This document shows, piece by piece, positions 25,271 to 34,000 of a stretch of DNA of 64,000 nucleotides (positions within the stretch are counted from its first letter, which is position 1; the number at the start of each line of letters is the position of its first letter). The DNA is from Labilibaculum filiforme (GTDB lineage: Bacteria > Bacteroidota > Bacteroidia > Bacteroidales > Marinifilaceae), in NCBI RefSeq assembly GCF_002843315.1, contig NZ_MVDD01000003.1:372001-436000 (forward strand). The letters run 5' to 3'. Both the position numbers and the translations under genes were made by a program. The notes beneath the pieces were generated by a model. The model searched no databases. It was given only the letters and a program-made list of their open reading frames with translations, and was not told the DNA's origin.

Positions 25271-27076
25271 CTAAAACTTGACATCCTCAGACGAAAATCT
25301 TTTCATAATCGTATCGTCATTAAACTCCTTCGACAAGGATTCGATTACTTTGATAGGCACATCAAATAAATCAACAACGATTAATCCATCCAAACAATCA
25401 TTAAAGTTCGGATCGATATTAAAGCCTACTATTTTGGCATTCAACGATATATATTTTTTTAGCAAAACGGGCAATTTGTCATTTGTTATCTCGAAATCAC
25501 CAATTAGCTTATCTAATTTATTAATATCATTCTTCGCCATTTCCAATAAAATATCCACATCCAGATCTTTTATTTTCACCTTGAACTTCTTTCTCGATTT
25601 AATGTACTGTCCTAAATCATAATTAAAATAATTCCGCATTATAAATTTAATGATCAAATCTTTCGACAAATCAGAATACTTATTACTTATACTTACCGGT
25701 CCTATTAAATAACGAGATTGAGGATTCTTCAACAAGAAATATAAAATCCCTTTCCAAAGTAAAAAAAGAGGCATAGGCTTTCTTTGATACTCCTTCACAA
25801 TAAAAGAGCGTCCCAATTCCAACGACTCATGCAGAATAGGCTGAAACTTTTTACTCATCCGGAACAAGCTTTGCAGATAAAATCCTTTCAAACCATAATT
25901 GGAAAGAATTTCATTCCCCTTGCCTACCCGATAAGCTCCCACAATTTTATTTTCGTCTTCATCCCAAATAAAAAGCTGATGGTAGTACAAATCGTACTCA
26001 TCCACATCAATTCCCATATTTGTTCCTTCGCCTACTTCCCGAAATGTAATCTCACGCAATCGCCCAATCTCGTTTAAAATATTGGGCAATTTGGAGGAAG
26101 GAGCACAATACACCACAAAGTTTCCGCTCTTAAAAAGCATATATTCCTGAGCCAAACCTTCCACTTCTCCTTGAATAATAACTGGATCTACTGCGGGAAT
26201 TATCTCTTCTACTTTAGCAACGGTTTCTTTACGTTTGAACTGATAAAACTTTTTCACCTCTATGGGAGTACCTAACATATAAGTCTTTGCCCGCAAAAAA
26301 CGACCGTATTGATTAATATCTGTAAATCCTTTCTGATCATTTACAGAAATAGGATTCCCAATACGAATACGAACCGTCTTGTTCTTTTTATTTAGTAATT
26401 CCGAAGGCAATTTTACGGTTCGCAATGTAGGATGTATCATCCCCAATAAATGGAAAATTAAACTATTGCTTCCCTGAAAATAGACCGGAATAACCGGCAC
26501 TTCGGCTTTCTTAATAAACTTAAGAATAGATGGTTGCCATTGTTTATCAGTAATATTATTGGTATGCGATTGATAGGACGACACCTCTCCCGCAGGAAAT
26601 ATCCCTAACGGAAAACCATCACTTAAATGACGAAGGCCCTCTTTGATTCCTCCTGTACTTGAAGCCACACCCTTTCTTTCTTCGAAAGGATTTACGCCCA
26701 AAAAGTAATCTTTTATTGGTTCAATTTTTTTCAGCAGGAAATTAGCCATTGCCTTAAATTCTGGCCGCACCATACAAATCAGCTTAATCAAAATTAAACC
26801 ATCAATACCACCAAATGGGTGGTTTGATATTGTAATAAACGGCCCTTCTTTCGGTATTCGTTTTAATTCTTCCTCGTCAAAATCAAATTTAATTCCTAAA
26901 TCATCCAACAAGGCATCAATAAAATCAATCCCCTCCTTGCCACAATTTGCAGAATACAAATCATTCAATTTATTCAATCGAAGAATATACATCAACAACT
27001 TGGCAAAACTTTCCCCGCCAAACCAGCTCAAATTCTCGCTAGCTTTTAATAAATCTTTTGCATCAACCAGCTTCAT
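25271..27076 (-). CDS. Bifunctional OlsF/GlsF-like acyltransferase for amino-acid lipids
   Basis: 601 aa, two fused domains. The N-terminal half is a PlsC-like acyltransferase with NHPFGGID (H86, D92) and GIFPAGEVSSY. The C-terminal half (about 310-590) is the OlsB/hemolysin-type GNAT acyltransferase, with LYYHQLFIWDEDENKIVGAYRVG and LELGRSFIVKEYQ. In Bacteroidota such fusions make ornithine or glycine lipids, the GNAT-like part forming the N-acyl bond and the PlsC-like part the O-acyl bond. The membrane lipid head group cannot be told from sequence. The histidine-aspartate spacing is one residue longer than the textbook HX4D. Confidence 0.8.
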   Translation of the reverse strand: MKLVDAKDLLKASENLSWFGGESFAKLLMYILRLNKLNDLYSANCGKEGIDFIDALLDDLGIKFDFDEEELKRIPKEGPFITISNHPFGGIDGLILIKLICMVRPEFKAMANFLLKKIEPIKDYFLGVNPFEERKGVASSTGGIKEGLRHLSDGFPLGIFPAGEVSSYQSHTNNITDKQWQPSILKFIKKAEVPVIPVYFQGSNSLIFHLLGMIHPTLRTVKLPSELLNKKNKTVRIRIGNPISVNDQKGFTDINQYGRFLRAKTYMLGTPIEVKKFYQFKRKETVAKVEEIIPAVDPVIIQGEVEGLAQEYMLFKSGNFVVYCAPSSKLPNILNEIGRLREITFREVGEGTNMGIDVDEYDLYYHQLFIWDEDENKIVGAYRVGKGNEILSNYGLKGFYLQSLFRMSKKFQPILHESLELGRSFIVKEYQRKPMPLFLLWKGILYFLLKNPQSRYLIGPVSISNKYSDLSKDLIIKFIMRNYFNYDLGQYIKSRKKFKVKIKDLDVDILLEMAKNDINKLDKLIGDFEITNDKLPVLLKKYISLNAKIVGFNIDPNFNDCLDGLIVVDLFDVPIKVIESLSKEFNDDTIMKRFSSEDVKF

Positions 27077-27095
27077 ATGTAAATACGTTCTATTA

Positions 27096-27125
27096 AGGTT
27101 GTCCCGAAACCTATCGGGAGTGACA
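27096..27125. repeat. Small palindromic repeat (GTCCCGAAACCTATCGGGA)
   Basis: CCCGA and TCGGG arms with a short loop, flanked by TTGT and GTGACA words. It lies just upstream of the acyltransferase gene, and as a hairpin it would fall in the 5' leader. Confidence 0.5.
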
Positions 27126-27345
27126 AACTAAACCAATTGCTATCTTTAAAAGCAGTAAAAATGATTTAGCATCTATTTATAGTTTCTTTATTTTCAAAAT
27201 ATTACCAAATTAAAAAAGTCTTGCAGATTACAAATCCATCTATCAAAATAAAGCTTGCAGACTTTTTTTAACTGGATAAAAATAGTATTATTTATCAATA
27301 CTCTAGTCCATTAATCAATTAAAAAAACGTAATGATTACTGGTAA
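27126..27345. terminator. Intergenic stretch with a candidate terminator
   Basis: No gene seen. AAAAAAGTCT (27212-27221) and AGACTTTTTT (27259-27268) can pair around a long loop of 37 bases containing TTGCAG words. On either strand the T-run would follow, so it could serve as a terminator for the PHP-phosphatase gene. The long loop makes this weak. Confidence 0.4.
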
Positions 27346-28185
27346 TTATAAAGCCTGATCCAGCCAAGTACCGCCACTAAAAACACGAACATACTCAAAC
27401 CCAATCTCTTTGAGCAAGGTCTTAGCTTCCTCAAATCCCGAAACCAATTCGTCTGCATGATGAGCGTCGGAACTAATGGTAACCGGAATCCCATTCTGTT
27501 TACATGCTTGAAGAAAATAGGCATCTGGAAAAAAAGAATCCGATTTGTTCTTGTAAATCCCTCGGGTATTCACTTCAACGATACAACCCGAATGCTTAAC
27601 TACTTTAATCGTACGATCCAATAAATCAACATACCACTTGTCCTGTTCCGAAAAAAAACGGCCTTTATTATTCATTTTCACTTTATCGATATGTCCAATG
27701 ATATCCGGATTTTGGGTTTCAATCATTTCAATTACCTGATTGTAATAGGCACTTACCGCTTTTTGTACATCGCCATCAAATAAAACTTCGATACCATGAA
27801 CATAATTGGTGTCTGGACCATCGAGAAACCAAAATTCGGAAGCAGACTTTGCTTTCACCAAATGAACCGAGCCAATTGTGTAATCCAAACCAAGCTCCTT
27901 ACTTAGCATATCGAAAGGCTTCGTCAATTGTGGGATATAATCGATCTCCAGAGACAAATAAATTTGTATTTGAGACTGATACTTTTGTTTCAATGCCTCT
28001 ATCTCCTCCTTATATTCCTTTAATCTGTATAAAGGCATGCTCCATGGCTCATTTTGCGCTAAAGGTGCATGAGAAGAAAATCCAATTGCACTTAAACCAA
28101 GCTCAATAGCTCTCAACACTAATTCTTCCGCGCTACTTTTACCATCACAAAAAGTAGTATGGGTATGATAAGAAAAATAATTCAT
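27346..28185 (-). CDS. PHP-domain histidinol-phosphatase-like protein
   Basis: 279 aa. The PHP metal-binding motifs are YHTHTTFCDGK at the N-terminus, GSVHLVK near 85, DIIGHIDKVK near 160 and TISSDAHHADEL near 240. This is the HisK/HisJ type of histidinol phosphate phosphatase. No other histidine genes are near, so a different phosphate ester as substrate is possible. A good promoter precedes it. Confidence 0.85.
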   Translation of the reverse strand: MNYFSYHTHTTFCDGKSSAEELVLRAIELGLSAIGFSSHAPLAQNEPWSMPLYRLKEYKEEIEALKQKYQSQIQIYLSLEIDYIPQLTKPFDMLSKELGLDYTIGSVHLVKAKSASEFWFLDGPDTNYVHGIEVLFDGDVQKAVSAYYNQVIEMIETQNPDIIGHIDKVKMNNKGRFFSEQDKWYVDLLDRTIKVVKHSGCIVEVNTRGIYKNKSDSFFPDAYFLQACKQNGIPVTISSDAHHADELVSGFEEAKTLLKEIGFEYVRVFSGGTWLDQAL

Positions 28186-28203
28186 TCGTAGATTTTAATC
28201 CTG

Positions 28204-28234
28204 CAAAGATACGGCAAGACAACATTACCACAAA
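28204..28234 (-). promoter_or_regulatory. Promoter of the PHP-phosphatase gene
   Basis: On the minus strand TTTG (28231-28234), exactly 19 bases, then TATCTTTG (28204-28211). This is a full match to the -33/-7 consensus, giving a very short leader of about 15 bases. Confidence 0.75.
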
Positions 28235-28338
28235 GCTATTTCTCAACAAACGCCGATTGTTAAGCCATACTTTACGCACAAAACATACATTATTTTACAG
28301 AAAGTGTAAATAATTATTCCTTTCGATGAAAATGCTTC

Positions 28339-28369
28339 TTTAAAATCTTTATAAATAATACTATCTTTG
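28339..28369 (+). promoter_or_regulatory. Promoter of the YgiQ-family gene
   Basis: TTTA (28339-28342), 19 bases, then TATCTTTG (28362-28369). The -7 box is perfect and sits 18 bp before the ATG at 28387, so the leader is about 10 bases. Confidence 0.65.
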
Positions 28370-28386
28370 CAGTAATTATAAGCGAT

Positions 28387-30222
28387 ATGACTGAGAACAA
28401 CAAATTACACATAGATAGTTGGCTTCCTACATCAGCTAAGGAAGTAAAAGAAAGAGGTTGGGACGAACTGGATGTTATCCTTTTTAGTGGCGATGCGTAT
28501 ATTGATCATCCATCATTTGGAGCTTCGGTGATTGGCAGAGTTCTGGAAAATGAAGGACTACGGGTTGCCATTGTTCCACAACCAAACTGGCGCGATGACT
28601 TGCGTGATTTCAAAAAACTAGGACAACCAAAATTATTTTTTGGAGTCACAGCTGGTAATATGGATTCAATGGTGAATCACTATACTGCCAACAGAAGATT
28701 AAGACACGATGATGCATATACTCCCGAAGGAAGACATGGACAAAGGCCAGATCGTCCGACGATTGTATATTCGCAAATTCTAAAAAAATTATATCCCGAT
28801 ACGCCTATCGTAATCGGAGGCATTGAGGCTTCGTTGCGAAGAGTAACCCATTACGACTATTGGGCTAATGAGCTTAAGCCAAGCATACTCTGCGAAAGCA
28901 GTGCCGATTTATTGGTTTATGGAATGGGCGAAAAACCTTTAAAGGAAATTGTTCGTCTAACCAGAAAAGGGGTTCCTTTTTATTCGTTAACCAATATTCC
29001 TCAAACATCGTTTTTGGTTGCAAAAGACGAAGCTTACCCAACCAAAAAGCAATGGCAGGATCAGGAACTATACTCGCATGAAGATTGCCTGAGCGACAAG
29101 AAAAAATTTGCAAGTAACTTTCGATACATCGAGATGGAATCGAATGCCATGATGGCAAAAAAACTCACTCAGAATTATAAAGATCAAAGTATTATTGTGA
29201 ATCCTCCTTATCCGGTAATGAATGAAAAGGAAATGGATGAGGTTTACGATTTGCCTTATACCCGATTGCCACACCCTCGCTATAAAGAGAAAAGGATTCC
29301 TGCTTTCGACATGATTAAATTCTCTGTAAATATGCACCGAGGATGTTTTGGTGGTTGCTCTTTTTGTACGATATCTGCTCACCAAGGAAAATTTATTGCC
29401 AACCGATCTGAGAAATCGATCCTAAAAGAGGTAGAAAACATCACAAAAATGCCTGATTTTAAAGGCTATCTTTCCGATTTGGGAGGTCCTTCAGCCAATA
29501 TGTATCAAATGAAGGGGATTTTTGAATCCATCTGTAAAACATGTCGAAGACCTTCGTGTATTCATCCGGATATTTGTCCCAACCTAAACACGAATCACCA
29601 GCCAATGCTGGATATTTACAAAAAAGTAGATCAGGTTCCTGGCGTAAAAAAATCATTCGTTGGGAGTGGCATTCGTTACGATCTTATTCTGCACCAAACA
29701 AAAGATGAGAAAGTGAATAAATCCAATCGGGAATATGCCACCGAATTAATTAAAAATCATGTGTCGGGAAGATTAAAAGTTGCCCCAGAGCATACTTCCG
29801 ATGACGTTTTAAATATGATGCGCAAACCATCTTTTGATTTATTTTACAAGCTTAAAGCTTTATTCGATGATATTAATAAAAAGGAAGGATTAAATCAACA
29901 GCTGATTCCTTACTTTATATCCAGTCATCCAGGAAGTCAGCCAACAGATATGGCCGACCTTGCGGTAAAAACAAAAGAACTGGATTTTAAATTGGAGCAG
30001 GTTCAGGATTTTACTCCAACACCTATGACCGTTGCTACGGTAATTTATTATTCCGGCTATCATCCATACACTTTAAAAAAGGTATTTACCGCGAAAAGTG
30101 AAAAGGAAAAACTATCGCAACGCAAATTCTTATTCTGGTATAAGAAAGAGTATCGGGAAGCGATAAAAACAGAACTAATAAAAATGGGTAAAAAAGACAT
30201 GTTAACCAAGCTTTTTAAATAG
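28387..30222 (+). CDS. YgiQ-family radical SAM protein
   Basis: 611 aa, the usual length. An N-terminal cobalamin-binding-like region comes first (LDVILFSGDAYIDHPSFG), then the radical SAM cluster motif CFGGCSFC (CxxxCxxC) near residue 318. A cysteine-rich stretch CKTCRRPSCIHPDICPN (near 383-400) suggests a second metal site. YFISSHPGS and FTPTPMTVATVIYYSG are family motifs. The reaction is not established. It is followed by a hairpin terminator. Confidence 0.92.
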   Translation: MTENNKLHIDSWLPTSAKEVKERGWDELDVILFSGDAYIDHPSFGASVIGRVLENEGLRVAIVPQPNWRDDLRDFKKLGQPKLFFGVTAGNMDSMVNHYTANRRLRHDDAYTPEGRHGQRPDRPTIVYSQILKKLYPDTPIVIGGIEASLRRVTHYDYWANELKPSILCESSADLLVYGMGEKPLKEIVRLTRKGVPFYSLTNIPQTSFLVAKDEAYPTKKQWQDQELYSHEDCLSDKKKFASNFRYIEMESNAMMAKKLTQNYKDQSIIVNPPYPVMNEKEMDEVYDLPYTRLPHPRYKEKRIPAFDMIKFSVNMHRGCFGGCSFCTISAHQGKFIANRSEKSILKEVENITKMPDFKGYLSDLGGPSANMYQMKGIFESICKTCRRPSCIHPDICPNLNTNHQPMLDIYKKVDQVPGVKKSFVGSGIRYDLILHQTKDEKVNKSNREYATELIKNHVSGRLKVAPEHTSDDVLNMMRKPSFDLFYKLKALFDDINKKEGLNQQLIPYFISSHPGSQPTDMADLAVKTKELDFKLEQVQDFTPTPMTVATVIYYSGYHPYTLKKVFTAKSEKEKLSQRKFLFWYKKEYREAIKTELIKMGKKDMLTKLFK

Positions 30223-30251
30223 TTGAGAAAAGCGAAACATATTTCCATAAC

Positions 30252-30290
30252 AATAAGAGGGGGTTTCAAAACCTCTTCTTATTAATTTTA
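30252..30290 (+). terminator. Terminator of the YgiQ-family gene
   Basis: AATAAGAGGGGGTTT and AAACCTCTTCTTATT can form a 15-bp stem with two G-U pairs, followed by AATTTTA. It lies 30 bp past the stop codon. Confidence 0.6.
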
Positions 30291-30324
30291 CGTATATTAG
30301 AGCCACTAACTCTTACTACTTTAC

Positions 30325-31050
30325 ATGAATAAATTTAACATACCAGCTCCCCTTCTATTATTACTTATCGTTTTCGCCTTCACTACATTTGGATGCAGTC
30401 AATCTAGCGAATACAAAGCAAATGAGAATGCCATTGAATTAATGGAAGAACAGGAATACACCAAAGCAATTCAAGAACTTTCCACTATTATTGACGGAGA
30501 TAAGAACTATCTTCCGGCTTATTACAACAGAGCTATTTGTTACTCTTACCTCAATCAAAATAAAGCGGCATTAAATGATTTGAATTTTGTTATTTCGAAA
30601 CAAGAATATGAAGAAGAGGCTTATTTAAACAGAGCTATTCTATTTGAAAATCAGAAAGACTACAAAGCTGCAATTAAAGATTATACACATATTATTACCT
30701 TAAATCCGAAAAATATTAGAGCCCTCCATTTTCGTGGCATTTGTAAATATTACAGTAAAGATTATACCGGAGCTTTGGCTGACTATAATTTAGCCATTCA
30801 GTATGGACTAAATTCATCGGGAGTATTCTACAATAAAGCAGTTGCTTTGGATTGTTTGGAACAATTTGCCAATGCGATAAAATACTACGGCAAAGCAATT
30901 CATATTGATAAAAATTTGGAGCGAGCTTATTTTGCTCGTGGAGTAGCCAATTTAAAAAATGGCAATAAAGAAGCTGCAATTGCAGACATCAAACAATCCG
31001 AAAAATTAGGCTTTAAAAAAGCAGCTGAAGCACTTCAAGAAATCGGCTAG
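30325..31050 (+). CDS. TPR lipoprotein
   Basis: 241 aa. The signal ends in a lipobox (FTTFGC, C24), so it is a lipoprotein. Five to six TPR units follow, with the recurring pattern YNRAICYS, LNRAILFE, LHFRGICKY, FYNKAVALD and YFARGVANL. It is probably a periplasm-facing scaffold with no enzymatic motif. It converges on the radical SAM gene at 31052, the two stops being adjacent. Confidence 0.82.
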   Translation: MNKFNIPAPLLLLLIVFAFTTFGCSQSSEYKANENAIELMEEQEYTKAIQELSTIIDGDKNYLPAYYNRAICYSYLNQNKAALNDLNFVISKQEYEEEAYLNRAILFENQKDYKAAIKDYTHIITLNPKNIRALHFRGICKYYSKDYTGALADYNLAIQYGLNSSGVFYNKAVALDCLEQFANAIKYYGKAIHIDKNLERAYFARGVANLKNGNKEAAIADIKQSEKLGFKKAAEALQEIG

Positions 31051-31051
31051 C

Positions 31052-32005
31052 CTAAGGAATTTTCTTAAAAAACTTCCCTTGCCATGCATCCCTTTCTACT
31101 AGTTTCTTATCGAGCTTAGCAACAAATTCAAAATTTTTGATTCCCCATTTTGGTGCTATCAACCAACCTTTTGGTGCCTGATTAATAAATCGTTCCAAGC
31201 TTACTTCCGGGTTAATTCTCTCAATTACATCCACTACAAAGTCCAAATATTCTTCCATTTCGAACAAGTGAAACTTTTCCGGATTTACTTCATATTCTTT
31301 CGCCATTGTGGTATGGTTAAGAATTTGTAACTGATGCATCTTAAGGGTATCAATCGGTAAATTTGATAAGCTTATGGCATGTTCCAACATCATTTGCGGA
31401 GTATCGCATGGAAGACCATTCACTAAATGGGCTCCAATATGTATTCCCCGCCCCGAAGTTCTTATTATCGTTTTTTCTGCCTCCTGATAGGTGTGCCCAC
31501 GATTAATAGCTTTCAAAGCATCATTATTCAAAGATTCTACTCCATACTCCATACTGATGTAATAATCTTTTGCCAGGCCTTCCAAATAAACTAAAAGAGC
31601 ATCGGAAACACAATCGGGTCGAGTACCAATCACCAAACCAACCACTTTTTCGTGCGACAATGCCTCCTCGTAGATTCGTTTTAAATGATCAAGCGTACCA
31701 TAGGTGTTCGAATAAGCTTGAAAATAAGCCAAATAACGTTGCGCTTTGTATTTGGCATTAAAGAAATCGATCCCCAGAGCTATTTGCTCGGTAACCGTTT
31801 TTTTGGGACTGCAATAAGCAGGATTAAAACTATTATTATTACAATAAGTGCATCCACCTACTCCTTTAGTCCCATCCCGATTGGGACAAGTAAACCCTGC
31901 ATCAATGGATATTTTTTGTATTCGTTCGGAGAACCTTCTTTTAAATAAACTTGGAAAATCGTTATACCTTTTATTATTCCCCCACTGAAATTGCTTGTCC
32001 GTCAT
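31052..32005 (-). CDS. TIGR01212-type radical SAM protein (YhcC-like)
   Basis: About 317 aa from the ATG at 32005; the longer frame to 32035 would begin upstream of the promoter at 32025-32055. The cluster motif is CPNRDGTKGVGGCTYC, matching Cx7-8..CxxC of this family. HLVNGLPCDT and KMHQLQILNHTTMAKEY are also conserved. The reaction of the family is unknown. It is convergent with the TPR lipoprotein gene, with one base between the stops. Confidence 0.9.
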   Translation of the reverse strand: MTDKQFQWGNNKRYNDFPSLFKRRFSERIQKISIDAGFTCPNRDGTKGVGGCTYCNNNSFNPAYCSPKKTVTEQIALGIDFFNAKYKAQRYLAYFQAYSNTYGTLDHLKRIYEEALSHEKVVGLVIGTRPDCVSDALLVYLEGLAKDYYISMEYGVESLNNDALKAINRGHTYQEAEKTIIRTSGRGIHIGAHLVNGLPCDTPQMMLEHAISLSNLPIDTLKMHQLQILNHTTMAKEYEVNPEKFHLFEMEEYLDFVVDVIERINPEVSLERFINQAPKGWLIAPKWGIKNFEFVAKLDKKLVERDAWQGKFFKKIP

Positions 32006-32024
32006 ACCATTCCTATATTTTACG

Positions 32025-32055
32025 CAAAAATACAAAAGAAATCCATTGAAATAAA
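32025..32055 (-). promoter_or_regulatory. Promoter of the TIGR01212 gene
   Basis: On the minus strand TTTA (32052-32055), 19 bases, then TATTTTTG (32025-32032). It fixes the start at ATG 32005. Confidence 0.65.
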
Positions 32056-32294
32056 TGGAATACGACTAAAAGGAATCCATCAAGATAAATTAGCGATAAA
32101 AAGAATGTATTTCGAAGCCATTCCTCCAACAGTTTATCCCAATCAAACTCCTCATTTTTTATGCTGAAATTCTATTTTTCTACTTGAAAACTGCAAAGCA
32201 TTGCATAAGTATTTTTTTTATTTAATAGAATCAGCGTTTCATTTATTGAAACTATTCTTTATATTGCCTAGGACACTTTATTAAAATTTTAAAC

Positions 32295-33851
32295 ATGTTT
32301 TCAAAACAAGACCAATCTCAATTCAAGGCCAAAGCCATTGATATTAAAACCATTGAAGAACAGCTAAACAACTTCACTACTGGTTTTCCTAAAATGAAAT
32401 TGAAGAAGCCTGCCACAATTGATGACGGAATATTGCAAATTAGTGAAGATGAACAGGAAATTTATCATGAGGTGTTTACTGCTCATGTAAAAAGCCTTTC
32501 CTTACTAAAATTTGTTCCTGCGTCGGGTGCTGCAACTCGAATGTTTAAATCACTTTACGATTTTCTAAACACCTATCAGGACACTGAAGACGAATACCTA
32601 AAATTCCTTTGCACCAAAGGTCCGGAAACCATGTATAACTTCTTCGAAAGAATAGACGATTTTGCGTTCTATGGAGATCTCCGAAATGTTGTTTCGGAAA
32701 ATAATATGGATTTGGAAAAAATGATTGATAAAAATCAATTCAAGCAAATTTTGGCCATGCTGCTAACGCGAAAAGGGCTTAACTATGCAAGTCTTCCAAA
32801 AGGATTATTAAAATTTCACAGGTACAAACATTTTTCCAGAACAGCTTTTGAAGAACATTTGGTTGAAACGCTGAATTACGCAAAAAACAGTAAAGGAGAT
32901 GCGCAAATTCACCTTACTGTATCGGAAGATCACAAAACTCTTTTTGAGGATCGTTTAGAAAAAACCAAGGATACTTTTGAGGAAAAATATGAGGGCAAGC
33001 TAAATGTTACTTACTCGGTTCAAAAATCATCCACCGATACTATTGCTGTTGATATGAACAACGAGCCCTTCCGGAACGAAGATGGAACCATTCTATTTCG
33101 TCCGGGCGGACATGGTGCTTTAATTGCAAATTTAAACGAGCTAAATGCCGATATCGTATTTATTAAAAATATTGATAACGTTGTTCCTGATCGTTTGAAA
33201 GAAATCACTTATCGATTTAAGAAAGTATTAGCTGGTATTCTGTTGGAACGCCAATCGTTTATTTTCGATTATTTAAAAGTGCTTGAAGAAGATAAAGATA
33301 TTGCGCAGGAAACTCTGAACGAAATGCTTGCCTTTTTAGAAGAAAAACTTTGTACCAAAGCTCCTGCAAGTCTTAAAATTGATGATCCTGAGAAATTAAA
33401 GAAATACCTATTCTCTAAATTCAACCGTCCTATTCGTGTCTGCGGAATGGTTAAGAATGAAGGCGAACCTGGTGGTGGCCCATTCTGGTCAAGAAATTCA
33501 GATGGATCCGTATCTCTTCAAATTGTGGAAGGATCGCAAATTGACAAACAAGACGTTCGACAAACAAATATTCTGGAACGATCGACTCATTTCAACCCTG
33601 TAGATTTGGTTTGTGGGATTAAAGATTTTAAAGGAAATAAATTCGATCTGCATACATTTGTGGATAAACAAACCGGTTTTATCTCCCAAAAATCGCATAA
33701 TGGCAACGATCTAAAAGCAATGGAATTGCCAGGATTGTGGAATGGTGCCATGTCTGATTGGAATTCTGTCTTTGTTGAAGTTCCAATTGTTACTTTTAAT
33801 CCTGTAAAAACAGTATTTGACTTACTAAGAATTGAACATCGCAATTTATAA
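32295..33851 (+). CDS. DUF4301 protein
   Basis: 518 aa. FVPASGAATRMFKSLYDFL near residue 78 resembles the G-x-A-T-R nucleotide-binding loop of sugar nucleotidyltransferases. FRPGGHGALIANLNEL (about 270-290) and VCGMVKNEGEPGGGPFW (about 375-392) are further conserved stretches of DUF4301. A nucleotidyltransferase-like fold is suggested for the family, but no reaction is established. It ends in a clear terminator and stands alone. Confidence 0.88.
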   Translation: MFSKQDQSQFKAKAIDIKTIEEQLNNFTTGFPKMKLKKPATIDDGILQISEDEQEIYHEVFTAHVKSLSLLKFVPASGAATRMFKSLYDFLNTYQDTEDEYLKFLCTKGPETMYNFFERIDDFAFYGDLRNVVSENNMDLEKMIDKNQFKQILAMLLTRKGLNYASLPKGLLKFHRYKHFSRTAFEEHLVETLNYAKNSKGDAQIHLTVSEDHKTLFEDRLEKTKDTFEEKYEGKLNVTYSVQKSSTDTIAVDMNNEPFRNEDGTILFRPGGHGALIANLNELNADIVFIKNIDNVVPDRLKEITYRFKKVLAGILLERQSFIFDYLKVLEEDKDIAQETLNEMLAFLEEKLCTKAPASLKIDDPEKLKKYLFSKFNRPIRVCGMVKNEGEPGGGPFWSRNSDGSVSLQIVEGSQIDKQDVRQTNILERSTHFNPVDLVCGIKDFKGNKFDLHTFVDKQTGFISQKSHNGNDLKAMELPGLWNGAMSDWNSVFVEVPIVTFNPVKTVFDLLRIEHRNL

Positions 33852-33856
33852 TTAAC

Positions 33857-33887
33857 AACGGCCTCTTGCAAGAGGCCGTTTATTTTA
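33857..33887 (+). terminator. Terminator after DUF4301 gene
   Basis: AACGGCCTCT-tgca-AGAGGCCGTT, a perfect 10-bp stem followed by TATTTT, five bases past the stop codon. Confidence 0.9.
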
Positions 33888-33942
33888 GGCAATATCCTGT
33901 TAAAGAAGAAATACGGATTCCCTTTTGTTGATATCTTACACC

Positions 33943-33972
33943 TTGAATATTTTAAAATTAATCCTATTTTTG
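33943..33972 (+). promoter_or_regulatory. Promoter of the TPR/DUF368/aroE operon
   Basis: TTG (33943-33945), 19 bases, then TATTTTTG (33965-33972). The TPR gene starts 29 bp downstream, and the next two genes follow with 0-2 base spacing. Confidence 0.7.
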
Positions 33973-34000
33973 CAGTGCAATAATCATTTTAATTTGTTAG

